A stretch of DNA of 14,274 nucleotides from Thermotoga sp. 4484_232 (lineage in GTDB: Bacteria; Thermotogota; Thermotogae; Thermotogales; Thermotogaceae). The notes beneath the pieces were generated by a model that made no database searches, was not told the origin of the DNA, and saw nothing but the letters and a program-made list of their open reading frames with translations. The stretch is from contig MZGO01000060.1 of assembly GCA_002084985.1 (NCBI GenBank), positions 1-14,274 of the forward strand, in the 5' to 3' direction. Positions 7,686 through 14,274 of the stretch are shown piece after piece. The translations under genes were made by a program, and so were the position numbers. Within the stretch, counting starts at the first letter, position 1. Every line of letters begins with the position of its first letter.

Positions 7686-8119
7686 TCTTTTTCATCATCC
7701 CTCCTGGGAGGTACTTGATATTTCTTTTTGAGGATCAGGAGATTCCCCACATCAACATCTTTGAACTTCATTACATCGAATATCTTCTGGATGATGTAGA
7801 CTCCCAATCCCCCTGGTTTCACCTCCTCCAGGGGTCTTGGTTTTATCTTGGAAGGATCGACCTTGGGGCCAAAATCTCTCAGAAGAATTTCCAGTTCGTT
7901 CTTATCGTCCTTCCATGTGAGCGTCATGACTATGTATTTACTCTCGTCTTTCTTGTATGTGTGGACGATTATGTTAGATACAGCTTCATCCAGAGCGAGC
8001 TCTGTGTCGAATATATCTTCCTCGAAAACTTTTTTGAGAAGCAGGAAATTTCTCACGACGGTCCTGGCTATTCTGATGTTTTCAGCTTTGGCTGGAAAGG
8101 AAAGAGAAATGATCTCCAT
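7682..8119 (-). CDS. RsbW-like serine kinase / anti-sigma factor (HATPase_c)
   Basis: This is a 145-residue single-domain GHKL ATPase of the RsbW/SpoIIAB type, which usually binds a sigma factor or phosphorylates a STAS antagonist. The N-box reads ELALDEAVSN (Glu45 and Asn49, the Mg-ATP ligands), G1 is RDFGP (Asp82), and G2 is GGLGVYI (103-109). The C-terminal tail is short and charged. The start ATG immediately follows the TAA of the upstream 269-codon gene (TAAATG), and its stop overlaps trmFO (GTGA), so it is firmly inside the operon. No sigma factor, STAS protein or PP2C phosphatase is encoded in the window, so its partner is unknown. Confidence 0.86.
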   Translation of the reverse strand: MEIISLSFPAKAENIRIARTVVRNFLLLKKVFEEDIFDTELALDEAVSNIIVHTYKKDESKYIVMTLTWKDDKNELEILLRDFGPKVDPSKIKPRPLEEVKPGGLGVYIIQKIFDVMKFKDVDVGNLLILKKKYQVPPRRDDEKE

Positions 8120-8929
8120 TTACCATCCCATCCTTTCGGAGAGTAATAGTATCAATGACTCCATATACAATCTTGGGGATATTAGATACTCCTTCTCGAA
8201 ATTCAATATCGAAAGAAAAATATCATGTACCTTTTTACCAATCATATAGGCTGCCTCTTCGATATCTCCCGTTTTCAAGAAGATACTTATATCCTCTGGT
8301 ACTTCATGATCGAAAGATATGCCACCTTTGAAAACGATGTTTGGTATCTCCTCATACAAGAATTTCCCAGATTCTCTTGAGTATCTCTCAAGCAGTAAAG
8401 CTTTTCTCAAAGCTTCCGAGAAACTCTTTTCTTTGGATGATATATAAACAGATCCTTCAAAACTCACATCTGGAAAATCCAGGATAACGTAAAGATCCAT
8501 GGAACCTAAATTGTAAATCCAATCCGCTACCTTTGAGAGCTCTTTTCTCAACTTGAAACGCTCTCCCATATTTTCCGTTTTTACAAGAGCTATTCGTCTT
8601 TTTGCTTTCCATTCGGGACTCTCTTTCTCCAGGTTTTTTATGATATCAGGATATTCTCTATGACACCATAGAACATGATCTATGTATGCCTTTAAATAGG
8701 CAGGATTCTCTCTCTCGTTAGAGGGTATCAAAACAACACATTCACCAATTACGGTTTCTATCTTTGAAATGGTGTAGTCGATACCGTAGAAGTTTCCCGA
8801 TAAAGTCGTTCCGACCTCATCCACTATCCTGGAAAGCTCCAAAATTTTGGATTCTTCCATATCGATATTCGACCACATTATTCTGTCTCCGAAAACCAAC
8901 GCCATCTTGGCTTCTTCAAAATCTATCAT
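8120..8929 (-). CDS. Unrecognised 269-residue protein cotranscribed with the anti-sigma kinase
   Basis: I do not recognise a family. ATG 8929 has AGGAG 5 nt upstream, and a TAG blocks extension. The protein is soluble, with no signal peptide or membrane helix, and mixes helices with strands. It contains an aromatic stretch, YLKAYIDHVLWCHREYPDII (about 78-97), then a basic region (EWKAKRRIALVKTENMGERF). A beta-rich part (LYVILDFPDVSFEGSVYISS) and a helical C-terminus (VHDIFLSILNFEKEYLISPR) follow. It starts 53 nt after queH, the only sizeable gap in the run, and stops directly against the anti-sigma ATG. Tight coupling suggests stoichiometric production with that protein, possibly as a partner or sensor, but this is inference. 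Confidence 0.75.
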   Translation of the reverse strand: MIDFEEAKMALVFGDRIMWSNIDMEESKILELSRIVDEVGTTLSGNFYGIDYTISKIETVIGECVVLIPSNERENPAYLKAYIDHVLWCHREYPDIIKNLEKESPEWKAKRRIALVKTENMGERFKLRKELSKVADWIYNLGSMDLYVILDFPDVSFEGSVYISSKEKSFSEALRKALLLERYSRESGKFLYEEIPNIVFKGGISFDHEVPEDISIFLKTGDIEEAAYMIGKKVHDIFLSILNFEKEYLISPRLYMESLILLLSERMGW

Positions 8930-8982
8930 CCTTACTCCTCCTGACTATTCTCACCTTATACCTGCCAATTTTCAAATTTCTC

Positions 8983-9609
8983 TTACCAACCCATAGATTT
9001 CCATTCTCTTTGTACACCGTACAAATTCAGGATCCTTTTCAGTTTTTCTTCTCTTCTCATTCGTGATATCTTTCTCTTTTCCTCAGTCTCCCTTTTGCTG
9101 AAGATGCAACCACAGTAATCTTGCCTGTAGATACCAAGCTCTCTGGAAACCTTTATACTGAACTCCTGTCCCCCTTTCTTTTTAAAATCCGCGAAATAAA
9201 ACTTGATACCGTATTTTCGTTCTAAAGCTTTTCCTATCTCTTCTATCCAGGAAAGATTCTTCATGGGACTTGCTGCTAGAGTGGTTGTAAAAGCATCGAA
9301 TCCTTTCATGCCAAGTTTGGCAGTTTCCTCCAACCGGTATTTGATACATTCATAACATCTCCTGCTTCCTTCACCCAGCTCCCTGTATTCCTTCACAACC
9401 TCGTACCATTTTTTTACGTTGTAATCTCCCTTTATCAACGGTAACTTCCATTTCCTTGCGAGAAATTCAACGTTTTCTAATCTCTTTTCATATTCTTTTG
9501 GAGGATGTATATTGGGATTGAAAAAGAAAAGAGTCAAATCGAGATCCTTCAAATGGTGATAAGTCGCTATCAAGTCGGGAGCACAGCATACATGGACTAG
9601 TATTTTCAT
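8983..9609 (-). CDS. queH: Epoxyqueuosine reductase QueH
   Basis: QueH (formerly DUF208) reduces epoxyqueuosine to queuosine at position 34 of tRNAs with GUN anticodons, replacing the unrelated cobalamin-dependent QueG. The 208-residue protein has the family's four functional cysteine sites: HVCCAPD (Cys9, Cys10), RRCYECIKYR (Cys85, Cys88) and DYCGCIFS (Cys166, Cys168). These hold a [4Fe-4S] cluster and neighbouring metal in the characterised Thermotoga maritima enzyme, to which this looks closely related. ATG 9609 has GAGGTG 6 nt upstream; GTG 9618 overlaps that binding site and is rejected. It begins 10 nt after the dtd stop. The C-terminal tail is basic and could contact tRNA. No other queuosine gene is in the window. 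Confidence 0.95.
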   Translation of the reverse strand: MKILVHVCCAPDLIATYHHLKDLDLTLFFFNPNIHPPKEYEKRLENVEFLARKWKLPLIKGDYNVKKWYEVVKEYRELGEGSRRCYECIKYRLEETAKLGMKGFDAFTTTLAASPMKNLSWIEEIGKALERKYGIKFYFADFKKKGGQEFSIKVSRELGIYRQDYCGCIFSKRETEEKRKISRMRREEKLKRILNLYGVQREWKSMGW

Positions 9610-9619
9610 GGAAGACACC

Positions 9620-10069
9620 TCAGAACACTTTCTTAGAATCGATCAATATGGTGACGGGGCCATCGTTTATCAGATGAACTTCCATTTTCGCTCCAAAAAC
9701 ACCGTTTTCAACCTCAATTCCTTCTTTTCTAAGGATCTCTATGAACTTTTCGTAGAAGACTCTTCCTTTCTCAGGAGAAGCAGCCTGTGTGAAAGAAGGT
9801 CTCCTTCCCCTTCTACAGTCTCCGTAGAGCGTGAATTGGGAGACAACGAGGATCTTACCCCCAACATCCCTTACAGACTTGTTCATCTTACCCTCATCAT
9901 CTTCAAAAATCCTGAGGTTCACCACTTTGTCAGCCAGCCATTTCAAATCTTCTTCAGAGTCTTCCTTACCCACTCCAAGAAGAACGAGAAGCCCTTTGTT
10001 TATACTTCCAACAACTGTTCCATCCACAACGACCCTTGACTCTTTGACCCTCTGAACTACCGCTCTCAC
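9620..10069 (-). CDS. dtd: D-aminoacyl-tRNA deacylase (Dtd)
   Basis: Dtd hydrolyses D-Tyr-tRNA and other D-aminoacyl-tRNAs, and also Gly-tRNA(Ala), protecting translation from wrong-handed amino acids. At 149 residues it has the family length. It begins with the hallmark MRAVVQRV, carries SQFTLYGD (77-84, catalytic Thr region), and ends with NDGPVT (135-140), the cross-subunit cis-Pro motif that enforces chirality. GTG 10069 overlaps the rel stop as GTGA, with GGGTGG just upstream; a longer frame to 10099 reads into rel and lacks family similarity. rel-dtd adjacency is common in Firmicutes and is seen here too. Confidence 0.97.
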   Translation of the reverse strand: MRAVVQRVKESRVVVDGTVVGSINKGLLVLLGVGKEDSEEDLKWLADKVVNLRIFEDDEGKMNKSVRDVGGKILVVSQFTLYGDCRRGRRPSFTQAASPEKGRVFYEKFIEILRKEGIEVENGVFGAKMEVHLINDGPVTILIDSKKVF

Positions 10070-12210
10070 CCTACCACCCTTTCGACACTCATAACACATT
10101 TATGATTCTTCAAATTATTCATGAGTATTGAGAGTTCTTTTGTGTCTCTCACTTTCACATGTACTTTCACAATCGTCGGTTCTCTGTTCGGGGTTAATAT
10201 TTTAGCAGATACGAAATCCACTCCATGATCTCCTATGTGGTTTATCAGATTTCCAATATCACTCCTTTTGACGACAACTATCCTGAGAAAGGCATCAAAG
10301 GAACCCACCACATCCGTGACCCATTGCGCATCGAATATCCTGTCTTCATCGATTCCTTTCAAATTCTTACAGTTGATTCTGTGGATCGTGATACCCCTTC
10401 TGCTAACAACACCAACTATGGGATCACCCATGATGGGATTGCAACATTTCGCTATATGGACTTCTATATTCTTTAAATTACCCACAACCACTGGTGAAGA
10501 ACTCGTGGAAATTTTCCTCCGTCTCTTTCTCTTTGTTTGTGTTTTCTCCCCGGTGATCGCTTCAAGCAGATCTTGGAAGGTTATCGTCCCTTCTCCTATC
10601 TTCATGAAGAACTCCCTGTCTGAGAGCCCTTCTCGTATTCTCTTCAACCCATCTATTTCCAGAATCTCTTCCAGAGATCTTCCGAGTTTTTTGCTGATCT
10701 TCCTCAATATATCCTTTCCTCGTTCTACCAGTTCTCCCCCAAATTTCTCCTTGAAAAATCTCCTGATCTTTGCCTTCGTTCTAGGAGATTTTGCGTATTT
10801 CAACCAATCAAGACTTGGTCCAGAAGAGTTCCTGTTGACTATGATTTCAACCACGTCTCCATTTTGGAGCTGATAATCTATTGGAACCATCTTCCCGTTG
10901 ACCTTGGCTCCAGCAAAGTGATGACCGATCTCCGTGTGAATGGTGTAAGCGAAATCTATCGGAGTGGCGCCCTTGGGAAGATGTTTTATCTCACCTTTAG
11001 GTGTGAAAACGAAGACCTCATCCATCTGAAGTTCCTTCTTTATGTCATCTATTCCGACGATTCCCTGGGATATCTCTTTCCTCCATTCCAGGAGTCTTTC
11101 AAACCATTCTTGAGCTGATTTCAAATCAGGTTTTTCCTTGTATATCCAATGAGCTATCAGACCGTACTCCGCTTCCACGTGCATCCTCTCGTCTCTGATC
11201 TGAATTTCAAGGGGTTCACCATATTGCGTTATCACCGTTGTGTGAAGCGATTTGTAACCATTGGATTTTGGAGCGGCTATGTAATCCTTTATCCTTCCTG
11301 GAAGGGGAGGCCATATGCTGTGAACGATCCCAAGGACACTGTAACATGTTGGAACATCTTTCACGATCGCCCTGACAGCTATGAGGTCGTAGATTTCTTC
11401 GAATCTTTTTCCTCTCTCCTTCATCTTTCTCCAGATACTGTAGTAATGCTTGTAACGCCCTTCTATTTTCGCTTCTATCCCATGTTCTTCTAGAGCAGCT
11501 TTCAATATGTCCATGTACTCTTTAGTTCTTGCTTCCCTTTCCTTCTTTTTCTCCGCCACCAGCCTCTTCAGCATATAGTATTCCTCCGGATAGAGAACTT
11601 TGAAAGCCAAATCCTCCAATTCGGATTTGATGGAGTGAATACCAAGTTTATGAGCTATCGGTGCGTATATTTCAAGGGTTTCAAGCGCTTTATAGCGTTT
11701 TTTCTCCTCATCCCTGACATACTGTATCGTCCTCATGTTGTGGAGTCTATCAGCGAGTTTCACGAATATAACTCTCATGTCTTCGGCCATAGCGAGGAAC
11801 ATCTTCTGGATCGTTTCTATCTTTCTCTTCATATCACTCATTCCAACGGGAGGATTTATACTACTGACTTTTGTGACACCATCCACAATCCTTGCGATCT
11901 CCCTCCCGAAGATTTTAATGACGTCGTCCAATGTCACCTTTCCTTCGCTGTCTTCAACCACATCGTGAAGAAGACCGGCTGTTATGGTAACGACATCCAT
12001 TCCAAGGGATGCTAAAATTCTTGCAACTTCTTTTGGATGGTTGATAAAGGGCTCTCCTGAAAAACGTACCATTCCTTCATGGGCTTTCGAAGCCACAACG
12101 TAGGCTTTTGAGATAAGATCCCTTTCTTTCTGAAGGAATTCATGACCTTTTATCGAGGCGAGCTCATCCACAAATTCTTCGGCTTCCTTCTGTATTTGTA
12201 ACCTTTCCAT
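10066..12210 (-). CDS. rel: Bifunctional (p)ppGpp synthetase/hydrolase, RelA/SpoT family
   Basis: Rel makes (p)ppGpp on amino-acid starvation and degrades it otherwise, setting the stringent response. The 714-residue protein starts at ATG 12210 with AAGGTG 6 nt upstream; the in-frame ATA/ATG-rich extension to 12234 is not needed. The HD hydrolase domain keeps its metal ligands (His58, [10 protein letters not shown] with His82-Asp83, and DRLHN with Asp154). The synthetase domain has YDLIAVR (Asp275), the RIKDYIA form of the RxKD motif typical of bifunctional enzymes (306-312), NGYKSLHTT, and EIQIRD (Glu335). TGS (about 398-460), a Cys-rich [14 protein letters not shown] segment and a C-terminal ACT domain follow. 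Both activities look intact. It is the first protein gene of the minus-strand run, 43 nt after rnpB. Confidence 0.97.
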   Translation of the reverse strand: MERLQIQKEAEEFVDELASIKGHEFLQKERDLISKAYVVASKAHEGMVRFSGEPFINHPKEVARILASLGMDVVTITAGLLHDVVEDSEGKVTLDDVIKIFGREIARIVDGVTKVSSINPPVGMSDMKRKIETIQKMFLAMAEDMRVIFVKLADRLHNMRTIQYVRDEEKKRYKALETLEIYAPIAHKLGIHSIKSELEDLAFKVLYPEEYYMLKRLVAEKKKEREARTKEYMDILKAALEEHGIEAKIEGRYKHYYSIWRKMKERGKRFEEIYDLIAVRAIVKDVPTCYSVLGIVHSIWPPLPGRIKDYIAAPKSNGYKSLHTTVITQYGEPLEIQIRDERMHVEAEYGLIAHWIYKEKPDLKSAQEWFERLLEWRKEISQGIVGIDDIKKELQMDEVFVFTPKGEIKHLPKGATPIDFAYTIHTEIGHHFAGAKVNGKMVPIDYQLQNGDVVEIIVNRNSSGPSLDWLKYAKSPRTKAKIRRFFKEKFGGELVERGKDILRKISKKLGRSLEEILEIDGLKRIREGLSDREFFMKIGEGTITFQDLLEAITGEKTQTKRKRRRKISTSSSPVVVGNLKNIEVHIAKCCNPIMGDPIVGVVSRRGITIHRINCKNLKGIDEDRIFDAQWVTDVVGSFDAFLRIVVVKRSDIGNLINHIGDHGVDFVSAKILTPNREPTIVKVHVKVRDTKELSILMNNLKNHKCVMSVERVVG

Positions 12211-12253
12211 GTATATCACCTTCAAAGAAATCATATCATAAGATTTTAAAAAA

Positions 12254-12561
12254 GGAGAGGGACTGTAAGCCGGATTCTGTCGTGGGTGGTCATCAATCTG
12301 TGCGGCCTACCCGGGGATTCGGGCGGGCCACCCTCCCCTGCTCGGCCTTGCTCCGGGTGGGGGTTGCCAAGCGATCGGGTTACCCCGATCCTGGTGGGCT
12401 CTTACCCCACCGTTCCACCCTTGCCCTCTCAGGCGGTCTTCTTCTCTATGGCCCTTTCCAGGGATCGCTCCCTCCGGGTGTTACCCGGCACCCTGCCCTC
12501 GGAGTCCGGACTTTCCTCAGAACACACACGTGTGTGCGCCCGCGACCACCCGTCCCTCTCC
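12254..12561 (-). ncRNA. rnpB: RNase P RNA (type A-like)
   Basis: This is the catalytic RNA that trims the 5' leaders of precursor tRNAs. Read on the minus strand it starts GGAGAGGGAC and ends GTCCCTCTCC, a perfect 10-bp P1 helix pairing 12561-12552 with 12263-12254. The conserved 5' core GAGGAAAGTCCGGAC lies at about 12518-12504, and the universal 3' core ACAGAATCCGGCTTAC at 12280-12265. A CACACACGTGTGTG palindrome (12523-12536) forms the P3 tip. Internal GC-rich hairpins fit heat stability. Six T's directly follow P1 and may define the 3' end. At about 308 nt it is shorter than the E. coli RNA. The exact ends are inferred from P1 and the promoter position. Confidence 0.96.
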
Positions 12562-12567
12562 GGGAAA

Positions 12568-12595
12568 ATTATACATTACTGGGGTATGGGGTGAA
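12568..12595 (-). promoter_or_regulatory. Promoter of rnpB
   Basis: On the minus strand, TATAAT (12573-12568) sits 6 nt before the predicted RNA start at 12561. TTCACC (12595-12590), a 4/6 match to the -35 box, lies 16 nt upstream. The -35 box falls within the plus-strand G-rich block at 12581-12605. Confidence 0.75.
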
Positions 12596-12605
12596 GGGTG
12601 TGGGG
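12581..12605 (+). repeat. G-quadruplex-type motif on the plus strand
   Basis: Four G runs (12581-12584, 12588-12591, 12596-12598, 12602-12605) are separated by loops of 3, 4 and 3 nt (TAT, TGAA, TGT). This meets the usual G3+N1-7 rule. It overlaps the rnpB -35 region. The motif is seen directly; folding is inferred. Confidence 0.7.
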
Positions 12606-12606
12606 T

Positions 12607-12634
12607 TCGATTATCGATCACCGAGCAGCGATCA
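12607..12634. promoter_or_regulatory. Small palindrome and direct repeat, possible operator
   Basis: TCGAT-T-ATCGA (12607-12617) is a perfect inverted repeat with a one-base centre. CGATCA occurs at 12615-12620 and again at 12629-12634, 14 bp apart. Both lie between the two promoters of the divergent region. They could bind a regulator, but short repeats like these also occur by chance. Confidence 0.3.
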
Positions 12635-12652
12635 TCAACCACCTTAACACTC

Positions 12653-12702
12653 TGTACCCCATACCCTGTACCCCATACCCTACCATTTCACACCCCTCAC
12701 CC
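12653..12702 (-). repeat. Tandem 14-bp repeat forming a G-quadruplex-type motif on the minus strand
   Basis: TGTACCCCATACCC occurs twice in tandem (12653-12666 and 12667-12680). On the minus strand this gives G runs with loops of 3, 4 and 3 nt, a second full quadruplex motif. Further runs are at 12693-12696 and 12700-12702. The repeat is also nearly complementary to the plus-strand block at 12581-12590 (9-10 bp), so the two could pair as a long-range hairpin instead. Confidence 0.75.
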
Positions 12703-12723
12703 TAACGTTTGAGTTGCATTTTC

Positions 12724-12753
12724 TTGACCGATGTGTGAGAGAGTGTGTATAAT
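12724..12753 (+). promoter_or_regulatory. Promoter of the solute-binding protein gene
   Basis: TTGACC (12724-12729) and a perfect TATAAT (12748-12753) are separated by 18 bp. The expected transcript start near 12760 leaves a leader of about 37 nt, which contains AAAGGAGGT just before the start codon. The quadruplex repeats lie upstream of this promoter. Confidence 0.8.
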
Positions 12754-12796
12754 CATATAAGGTCTCTTTAAAACGAAGAAAGGAGGTAGAGGTGGT

Positions 12797-14274
12797 ATGA
12801 AAAAACTCTTCATTCTCTTCATGGTTTTAGTGGTTGTCTCTATCTTTGGGGCAAAGGTTATAAACTGGGCCATCTATGAAGAACCAAAAACACTGAATGT
12901 TTGGAACCACTACGGACCAGCGGCCACTGTTTGGAACACCTACGTTATGGCTGGAAAGTACGGCGCTTTGTACACATACTCGGATGTCAGATTCGACTGG
13001 ATACCTGCACTTGCAGCTGACATGCCAAAGAAATATCAAGAAGGGGAATACTGGGTATACGAAATCCCTCTCAGACATGATGTTAAATGGAGCGATGGAA
13101 CACCGTTCACTGCCGATGATGTCGTTTTCACCATCAACACAGTGCTCAAGCTCATAAAGGATTACGGTCTTGGTGGTAACTGGGCTTCCATGTATGACCC
13201 GGATTTCGTTGAAAAAGCAGAGAAGGTGGATGATTACACGGTCAAGATCTACTTCAAAAAACTCGGACTTGCGAAAGTCGAATTCGGTGCATTGATGGGA
13301 GCCATCGTGCAGAAGAAATTCTGGGAACCCAAGATCGAAGAAGCTTTGAAGAGTGAAAACCCGCTTCAGACCCTCTACAGCTACGAGCCAGAAGACCCCG
13401 GCCTCGGAGCATTCGTGCTCAAGAAATGGGAAAAGGGAGCTTTCGTTGAGAATGCGGCTCTTCCCGACTATTATGACAGAGGATTCGTTGAAATCCTTTA
13501 CAAAAACGGAGCTGTTGAGTTGAAGAACGAGAACACAGGATTCCACTGGGTAGGTTACGGTGAACCGAAAGGAGATGTTGAACTCAAAGTAGAAACGGGG
13601 CCATTCGTGGATAGCATAATCTACAGAATATACAAAGAAAGAAGTGTTGCCATAACTGCTCTGATAAATGGAGACGTTTCATTCATATTCAATCCGTTGG
13701 GACTTCAGAAAGGTGAACTCGATCAGTTGAGAGGGAAACCTGGTATAAAGCTCGTCTCATCACCAAGTAACGGATTCAGATACGTCGCCTTCAATATGAG
13801 AAGGTATCCTATGAACATCAAAGAATTCAGACAAGCCATAGCACTCCTTGTCGACAGAGACTTCATCTGTAACAGAATCCTCGCAGGTCAGGCCATACCA
13901 GTTTCTACACCGGTTCCACCAGGTAACGTCTTCTGGTACAACAAAGACGTTAAAACAATCGGTGAGGGGATGAGCTATGGTGAAAGAAGGAAGAAAGCGA
14001 TAGAACTTCTCAAGAAAGCGGGATTCAAATGGATCGTTGAGCCCAAGATAAAAGGAGACAAGATCGTGAGGAAAGGTAAAGGGCTCATTGGACCCGATGG
14101 AAAGAGACTTGAAGAGATAGAACTTCTTGCACCTGGTCCTGGTTACGACCCAATGAGGGCAACAACTGCTATATTCATCGAAAAATGGGCAAACGAACTC
14201 GGTATTCCGATAAAAGCGAACCTTGTTGACTTCAACTACATAGTTCAAAAAGTCTGGGATGAAAACTTCAATTA
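12797..14274 (+). CDS. Family-5 ABC transporter solute-binding protein (peptide/oligosaccharide type), partial at 3' end
   Basis: ATG 12797 follows AGGAGGT (12781-12787) at 9 nt, and 492 codons stay open to the window end. A signal peptide is clear: MKK, a hydrophobic core (4-17), and a likely cleavage after IFGA (residue 19) with no lipobox cysteine, so it is secreted to the periplasm rather than lipid-anchored. The family signature LRHDVKWSDGTPFTADDVVF (92-111) is that of the DppA/OppA class (PF00496, SBP_bac_5). EFRQAIALLVDRDFI and the late YDPMRATTAIFIEKWANELG region also fit that class. In Thermotoga many members of this family bind oligosaccharides rather than peptides, so the ligand cannot be stated. 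Permease and ATPase genes would be expected downstream. Confidence 0.9.
   Translation, partial: MKKLFILFMVLVVVSIFGAKVINWAIYEEPKTLNVWNHYGPAATVWNTYVMAGKYGALYTYSDVRFDWIPALAADMPKKYQEGEYWVYEIPLRHDVKWSDGTPFTADDVVFTINTVLKLIKDYGLGGNWASMYDPDFVEKAEKVDDYTVKIYFKKLGLAKVEFGALMGAIVQKKFWEPKIEEALKSENPLQTLYSYEPEDPGLGAFVLKKWEKGAFVENAALPDYYDRGFVEILYKNGAVELKNENTGFHWVGYGEPKGDVELKVETGPFVDSIIYRIYKERSVAITALINGDVSFIFNPLGLQKGELDQLRGKPGIKLVSSPSNGFRYVAFNMRRYPMNIKEFRQAIALLVDRDFICNRILAGQAIPVSTPVPPGNVFWYNKDVKTIGEGMSYGERRKKAIELLKKAGFKWIVEPKIKGDKIVRKGKGLIGPDGKRLEEIELLAPGPGYDPMRATTAIFIEKWANELGIPIKANLVDFNYIVQKVWDENFN

Noticed and set aside
8955..8975. TTGAAA and TATAAG as a promoter in the queH-to-unknown gene gap
   Set aside because: On the minus strand the two boxes are only 9 nt apart, too close for a sigma-70-type promoter, and no better -35 box is present.
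10070..10099. Longer Dtd start at 10099
   Set aside because: Dtd proteins begin with MRAVVQRV; the extra residues are the rel 3' end read out of frame.
12282..12647. Plus-strand open frames across the rnpB region
   Set aside because: They are antisense to a conserved structured RNA, are rich in Pro, Arg and Leu from GC-rich hairpins, and have no ribosome binding site.
12827..13546. Minus-strand 239-codon open frame
   Set aside because: It is antisense to the clearly coding solute-binding protein, has a Cys/Phe/Val-rich composition unlike neighbours, and lacks a start signal.
13760..14248. Minus-strand 162-codon open frame
   Set aside because: It is also a shadow of the solute-binding protein, with no binding site and a composition typical of antisense frames.

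Overview
The window looks like chromosomal DNA from a hyperthermophilic Thermotoga species (order Thermotogales). The proteins are rich in Lys and Glu and poor in Gln. AGA/AGG, ATA and GGA codons are frequent. Coding strands are purine-loaded, and most starts have strong GGAGG- or GAGGTG-type ribosome binding sites. A GC-rich, recognisable bacterial RNase P RNA gene stands out from a moderate-GC background. The genus call is an inference from these traits and from family resemblance; no database search was run.

Left part, plus strand (1-3386): the last 23 codons of a protein with a beta-barrel-like aromatic C-terminus, then a strong intrinsic terminator, then a compact three-gene unit. The unit encodes the RNA ligase RtcB, an MFS permease, and a small RseC/MucC-like membrane protein with a cysteine cluster. 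RtcB starts at GTG 201, not at the TTG at 81, which lies directly before the terminator stem.

Centre, minus strand (12210 down to 3389): a nine-gene run, mostly coupled by overlapping stops and starts. In transcription order it encodes bifunctional Rel (ppGpp), D-Tyr-tRNA deacylase Dtd, epoxyqueuosine reductase QueH, an unrecognised 269-residue protein, an RsbW-like anti-sigma kinase, TrmFO (m5U54 tRNA methylation), a FapA/DUF342 protein, a small gene that appears frameshifted here, and a calcineurin-like metallophosphatase. The theme is translation quality and tRNA modification joined to stringent control, with a regulatory or cell-surface tail. This run converges on the plus-strand unit with only 2 nt between the two stop codons.

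Right part (12254-14274): rnpB, the RNase P RNA gene, lies on the minus strand just upstream of rel and has a good promoter. A 235-nt divergent intergenic region separates it from a plus-strand family-5 solute-binding protein that runs off the window end. This region holds both promoters and an unusual pair of G-quadruplex-type motifs, one per strand, plus a tandem 14-bp repeat and a small palindrome. No mobile element, CRISPR array, tRNA or rRNA was seen. The least explained items are the opposed G-quadruplex motifs, the frameshifted small gene, and the orphan anti-sigma kinase with its unknown partner gene.
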